Of a stretch of DNA of 64,000 nt, positions 61,031 through 64,000 are shown piece after piece. This DNA comes from Trichosporon coremiiforme (Eukaryota; Basidiomycota; Tremellomycetes; Trichosporonales; Trichosporonaceae): the NCBI GenBank assembly GCA_039545355.1, contig BCJJ01000023.1, positions 683,362 to 747,361 of the forward strand, in the 5' to 3' direction. The position numbers and the translations under genes were made by a program. The first letter of the stretch is position 1, and the number at the start of each line of letters is the position of its first letter. Below the pieces are notes generated by a model that did not search any database, was not told where the DNA came from, and was given only the letters and a program-made list of their open reading frames with translations.

Positions 61031-61700
61031 TTGTAGAGAGGCGGCGATAGCGTTGGGGCACGCGGAGGCGATGCATGTATTAGAGTATAGTATCTTGGAT
61101 CTTGGTCCGCATATGCGATAGCGTTCACCTCACTGCCTGTAGCGCCTGCGGTCGGGGATCTGGCAAAACTACTTGGTGGAGGTCGATCTGCTCACGCATA
61201 GTCTAGTGTGTATGGTGGGATTTTGGTCCCGCACCGGTCCCGCCACTGTAGGTCTGGGCTGGCTGGCTGGCTGGCTGACAATGACGGTGGTCTAAGGGCG
61301 TGCAAGCGTCTAGGCGTTGCTGGGCGCTGCTGGGTCCTAGCGCAGACGAACGGCATCTGCCAGGGACGCTCCCTGTCTGGCAGCCATGCGCTCAGGACAC
61401 TCACACCACTCACCAACTCATCATCCTCGTCCATACCAAGCACTCTCCTCGACACCACACACCCACCTCACTTCCTCATACCCAGTCCACCCGTCTGCTT
61501 CACATTGCAGCATTACCCCCACGCCCTCCCTTAATCATCGCCCTCGCCATCTCTTTCTCTCCTTTGTCATTCCCTCTCGCTTTGTTTCCGAGCCTTGATT
61601 GTCATCCACCTTCTCACAGGCCACGGGCCGGCCACACGACCTCCCAAGACCTTCCTCTCCGTCTTTGTCGTCTACACCTCCCACTCCGTCATCGCTCACC
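61031..61700. other. Intergenic region with long pyrimidine-rich leader
   Basis: 61380-61700 is strongly CT/CAC-rich, as expected for the 5' untranslated leader of the gene starting at 61701. A run of GGCT repeats lies at about 61257-61276. No gene. Confidence 0.55.
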
Positions 61701-64000
61701 ATGAGAGAGTCAAACTACACCTTTCCCCCTTCCAACAGGGCTGTCATCAGCATCAACCAGATGCTCTACGACAGAAGAGGTGAGTGGCCACCCCCGCATC
61801 CTCCCCATACGCGTCTCTCCTCTATGACTCTATGACTCATCGCTGACAACTTCCCCGCAGCCCTCGACACAAACTCGACGTTAGCACTGCTTAACAACCT
61901 TTGCCAGCTGACCTATCTCTCGTCAACATCGCCGAGGATACGTGAGGTTCTCACGATGGACGGGGGCCTCGAACGGTTGCTGGACATCTTAAGAGATTCT
62001 TGCCTGCCGCGCGAGCCTACCATGCCGGATCTCTGGGGTCTCAACGGACCATGCACCGCACGTACTATCAACATCGACCACGCCATCTCCCTTCGCCACT
62101 CGCTCGCTTTCCAGTGCGTCGTCAACATTGGTGTGCGTGGTAACGAAGCGATTCGTAGCCGTGTCGTGCAGGCCGGTGCTCTGGACATTGTTGCCCAGAT
62201 CCTCGAGTCATGGCTCAAGAAGAACGGCATCGCTATCCATTCGTCCTCGCTCGGATCTCAGGCTGCCGTCGATGCACTTGCTGCTGGCGTTCCGCTCCCG
62301 GGAACGGCTTCCAGGCGTCATCGGCCATCAGGTTCGTCTCGCAGTCACCACCACCGGGACCGAGGGGACCGTGAACAGCGCGATCAGCAGTCACAACAGC
62401 AAGCCTCCGCCTCTCAAGCAACCCCGTCACAGTCACAGTCTCAATCCCAGTCTCAGCCACAAGCACAGCCCCAATCACAGTCACAATCCCTCCTTCCTCA
62501 CCCTCCGGCAACCGCCTCCAACGCTCCGACAACCGCCTACGCGCCCGGTGCCGCTCCGCCGCCGAACACGTTGCTCTCTCCGGCTCACGCGACCGCACCA
62601 GCTCCCACCAACGCAGGCGGGCTCGGTCAGCCCAACTCAAGAGGGCTGCAATACGTTGCGAACCTGATTACCAATCGTCTGAACCCGAGGCAGCAACCGG
62701 CTGAGCAGGTCACCGTTACGCGAGCCCCCACGACCGCGAGCTCGCTCGATACAGATGTCGACATGGCGGACGGCGAGACTGAGGGTGGGGAAACTGATAC
62801 GGCAGGGGACACGGACACTGGCGCAGACATTAGCATGGACGTTGAGGACAGCGGTGACACAGCTCCGTCACCAGACCATGACGCAGCTGTCGGTCCGGCT
62901 GCTGGAACGACGGCTACCCCTCGACCACGCCTTCCTCTCCTTCCTCTGCAGATCGGCCGTCGGTCACCGCCATCCGAACAGACTCAGGGCAGTGTTCCGA
63001 CCAGCAACGTTACGTCGCTGTCCGAAGATGAGCCCACCACCGCCATTCCCCGCGCTCGTTCCGACAACAGTCTCGCCATGTCAAACGCGCAGGCTGCGGC
63101 TGAGACCGGACGCCCGACTTCCGGAATGGCGTCCAGGCTCCACCAGGTCGCTACCGAGGCTGTCAGCACTCAGTCGAGCCCGATGGGCAGCCCTACGCAT
63201 CACGAGCACGTTGAAGGGATGCGGGGACGCCGCGGAACTATCGTTGGACGACCACTGCTTCTCCCCCCGCGGGAGCAGCAGACTCGCACGGACGACAGCG
63301 AGATCTCGGACGCCGCTCCTGATCCGGACCTGGCGCGCACGACGCTGAGTGCCGGATTTGCTGCCGCGGCGGCGAACGCTGCCATGGAAGCCGCTACTGC
63401 CGTTCAGAATCAGCCGGACAACGCGCCTCAGCCCGCCATCGTTGAGCAGGCTGGAACAAACGAGGAGCCCGACCCTGAGATTCTCGCCGCTGAGCAGGCC
63501 CGTTTCGACATGGAGGCTGGTGCACCGCCCGGCCAACCTGGTGCCGCGGCACAGACTCCTCGCGTGACTCCCAACGACGGCCCGCTGCAGAACACGACCG
63601 TCGCCGAGCTCATCGCCCAGCCTGTTCAGGCGCAGCCTGCGCAGATCATCATCGCCAACGGAGCTCCCCGCGGATTCCAGGACCTCGGCGCTTACGTCGG
63701 AGTCAGCCTCCTGCTTAACCCAGAGGGCACCAACTATTCAGAGGACAACATCCTGCTCGCTTTGCAGCTGCTGGCGTACCTCTCGAAGTACCCCCACGTC
63801 CGCTCAACGTTCCACCACCCCCGCAGGCCGATGCATAGGACGTTCGACCTGGGACCGGACGACACCGACTACCCTCTCCCGCAGCGCCCGGCGTACTCCG
63901 AGACTCCCAACATCTTCTCCTTGGTGGAGCGATTCACCTTCCGCGCCTCGCCCTCGGACCCGCACATGTACAAGATCCCCAGCGACATTCACTACTGGGC
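61701..64000 (+). CDS. Armadillo-like helical protein with long disordered middle (partial, runs off right edge)
   Basis: Exon 1 is 61701-61779 (MRESNYTFPPSNRAVISINQ) and exon 2 runs from 61861 past the window end. Residues about 27-160 are armadillo-like helices, for example LALLNNLCQLTYLSSTSPRI, VLTMDGGLERLLDILRD and QCVVNIGVRGNEAIRSRVVQ. A long low-complexity region follows (Gln/Ser repeats, then Ala/Pro/Thr and acidic clusters). Near the right edge order returns with NILLALQLLAYLSKYPHVRS and IFSLVERFTF, again armadillo-like. Such proteins are seen across fungi, but I cannot name the orthologue. Confidence 0.8.

Overview
This 64 kb window is nuclear DNA from a basidiomycete yeast. I judge it to be a tremellomycete, most likely of the Trichosporonales group; the lineage is inference. 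The evidence is a GC-rich genome, genes packed on both strands, and many short introns (mostly 37-60 nt) with GTGAGT/GTAAGT/GTGCGT donors and a CTGAC or CTAAC branch site just before the CAG acceptor. Supporting gene content includes a class V chitin synthase with a myosin motor, a Ste12 that carries both a STE domain and C2H2 fingers, DASH and Mis12 kinetochore subunits, and intron-bearing nuclear tRNAs. Exon borders were placed by eye from splice signals and checked by reading-frame phase across every junction.

Layout. 1-8 kb: N-terminal part of a class V chitin synthase (minus, runs off the left edge), an SR splicing factor (plus) and STE12 (minus). 8-12.6 kb: a 4.5 kb gene-free stretch upstream of STE12. 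12.6-24 kb: APP1 phosphatidate phosphatase, an auxin-efflux-carrier-family transporter, a homeodomain plus double RFX-like protein, DUO1 and RSA4. 24.1-24.6 kb: tRNA-Pro(AGG) and a tRNA-Ala(AGC)-like gene. 24.9-36.6 kb: HIR1, MTW1/MIS12, an SGNH-hydrolase-like membrane protein, a Q/N-rich prion-like protein and RPN8. 36.6-46.2 kb: a gene-poor stretch with a 31-G run, a small mitochondrial-type protein, a two-TM protein, UTP22 and an MFS monocarboxylate-type transporter. 47.5-50.1 kb: an unusual, extremely intron-dense locus, partly a regular array of about 28-nt exons. 50.1-54 kb: no gene seen. 54-64 kb: a YTP1-like membrane protein, a nitronate monooxygenase with a peroxisomal C-terminus, CDC40/PRP17 and the start of an armadillo-like protein that runs off the right edge.

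Most of the genes are housekeeping: ribosome assembly (RSA4, UTP22), splicing (SR protein, PRP17), chromosome segregation (DUO1, MIS12), histone deposition (HIR1) and the proteasome (RPN8). Several are paired head to head across about 260-360 bp (DUO1/RSA4, HIR1/MIS12, two-TM protein/UTP22, nitronate monooxygenase/PRP17), so shared promoters are likely. The least ordinary items are the microexon locus at 47.5-50.1 kb, the homeodomain/RFX architecture at 18.6-20.3 kb, the tandem pheromone-response elements inside STE12, the 595-nt intron of the SR-protein gene, and the prion-like gene with an 8-nt exon.
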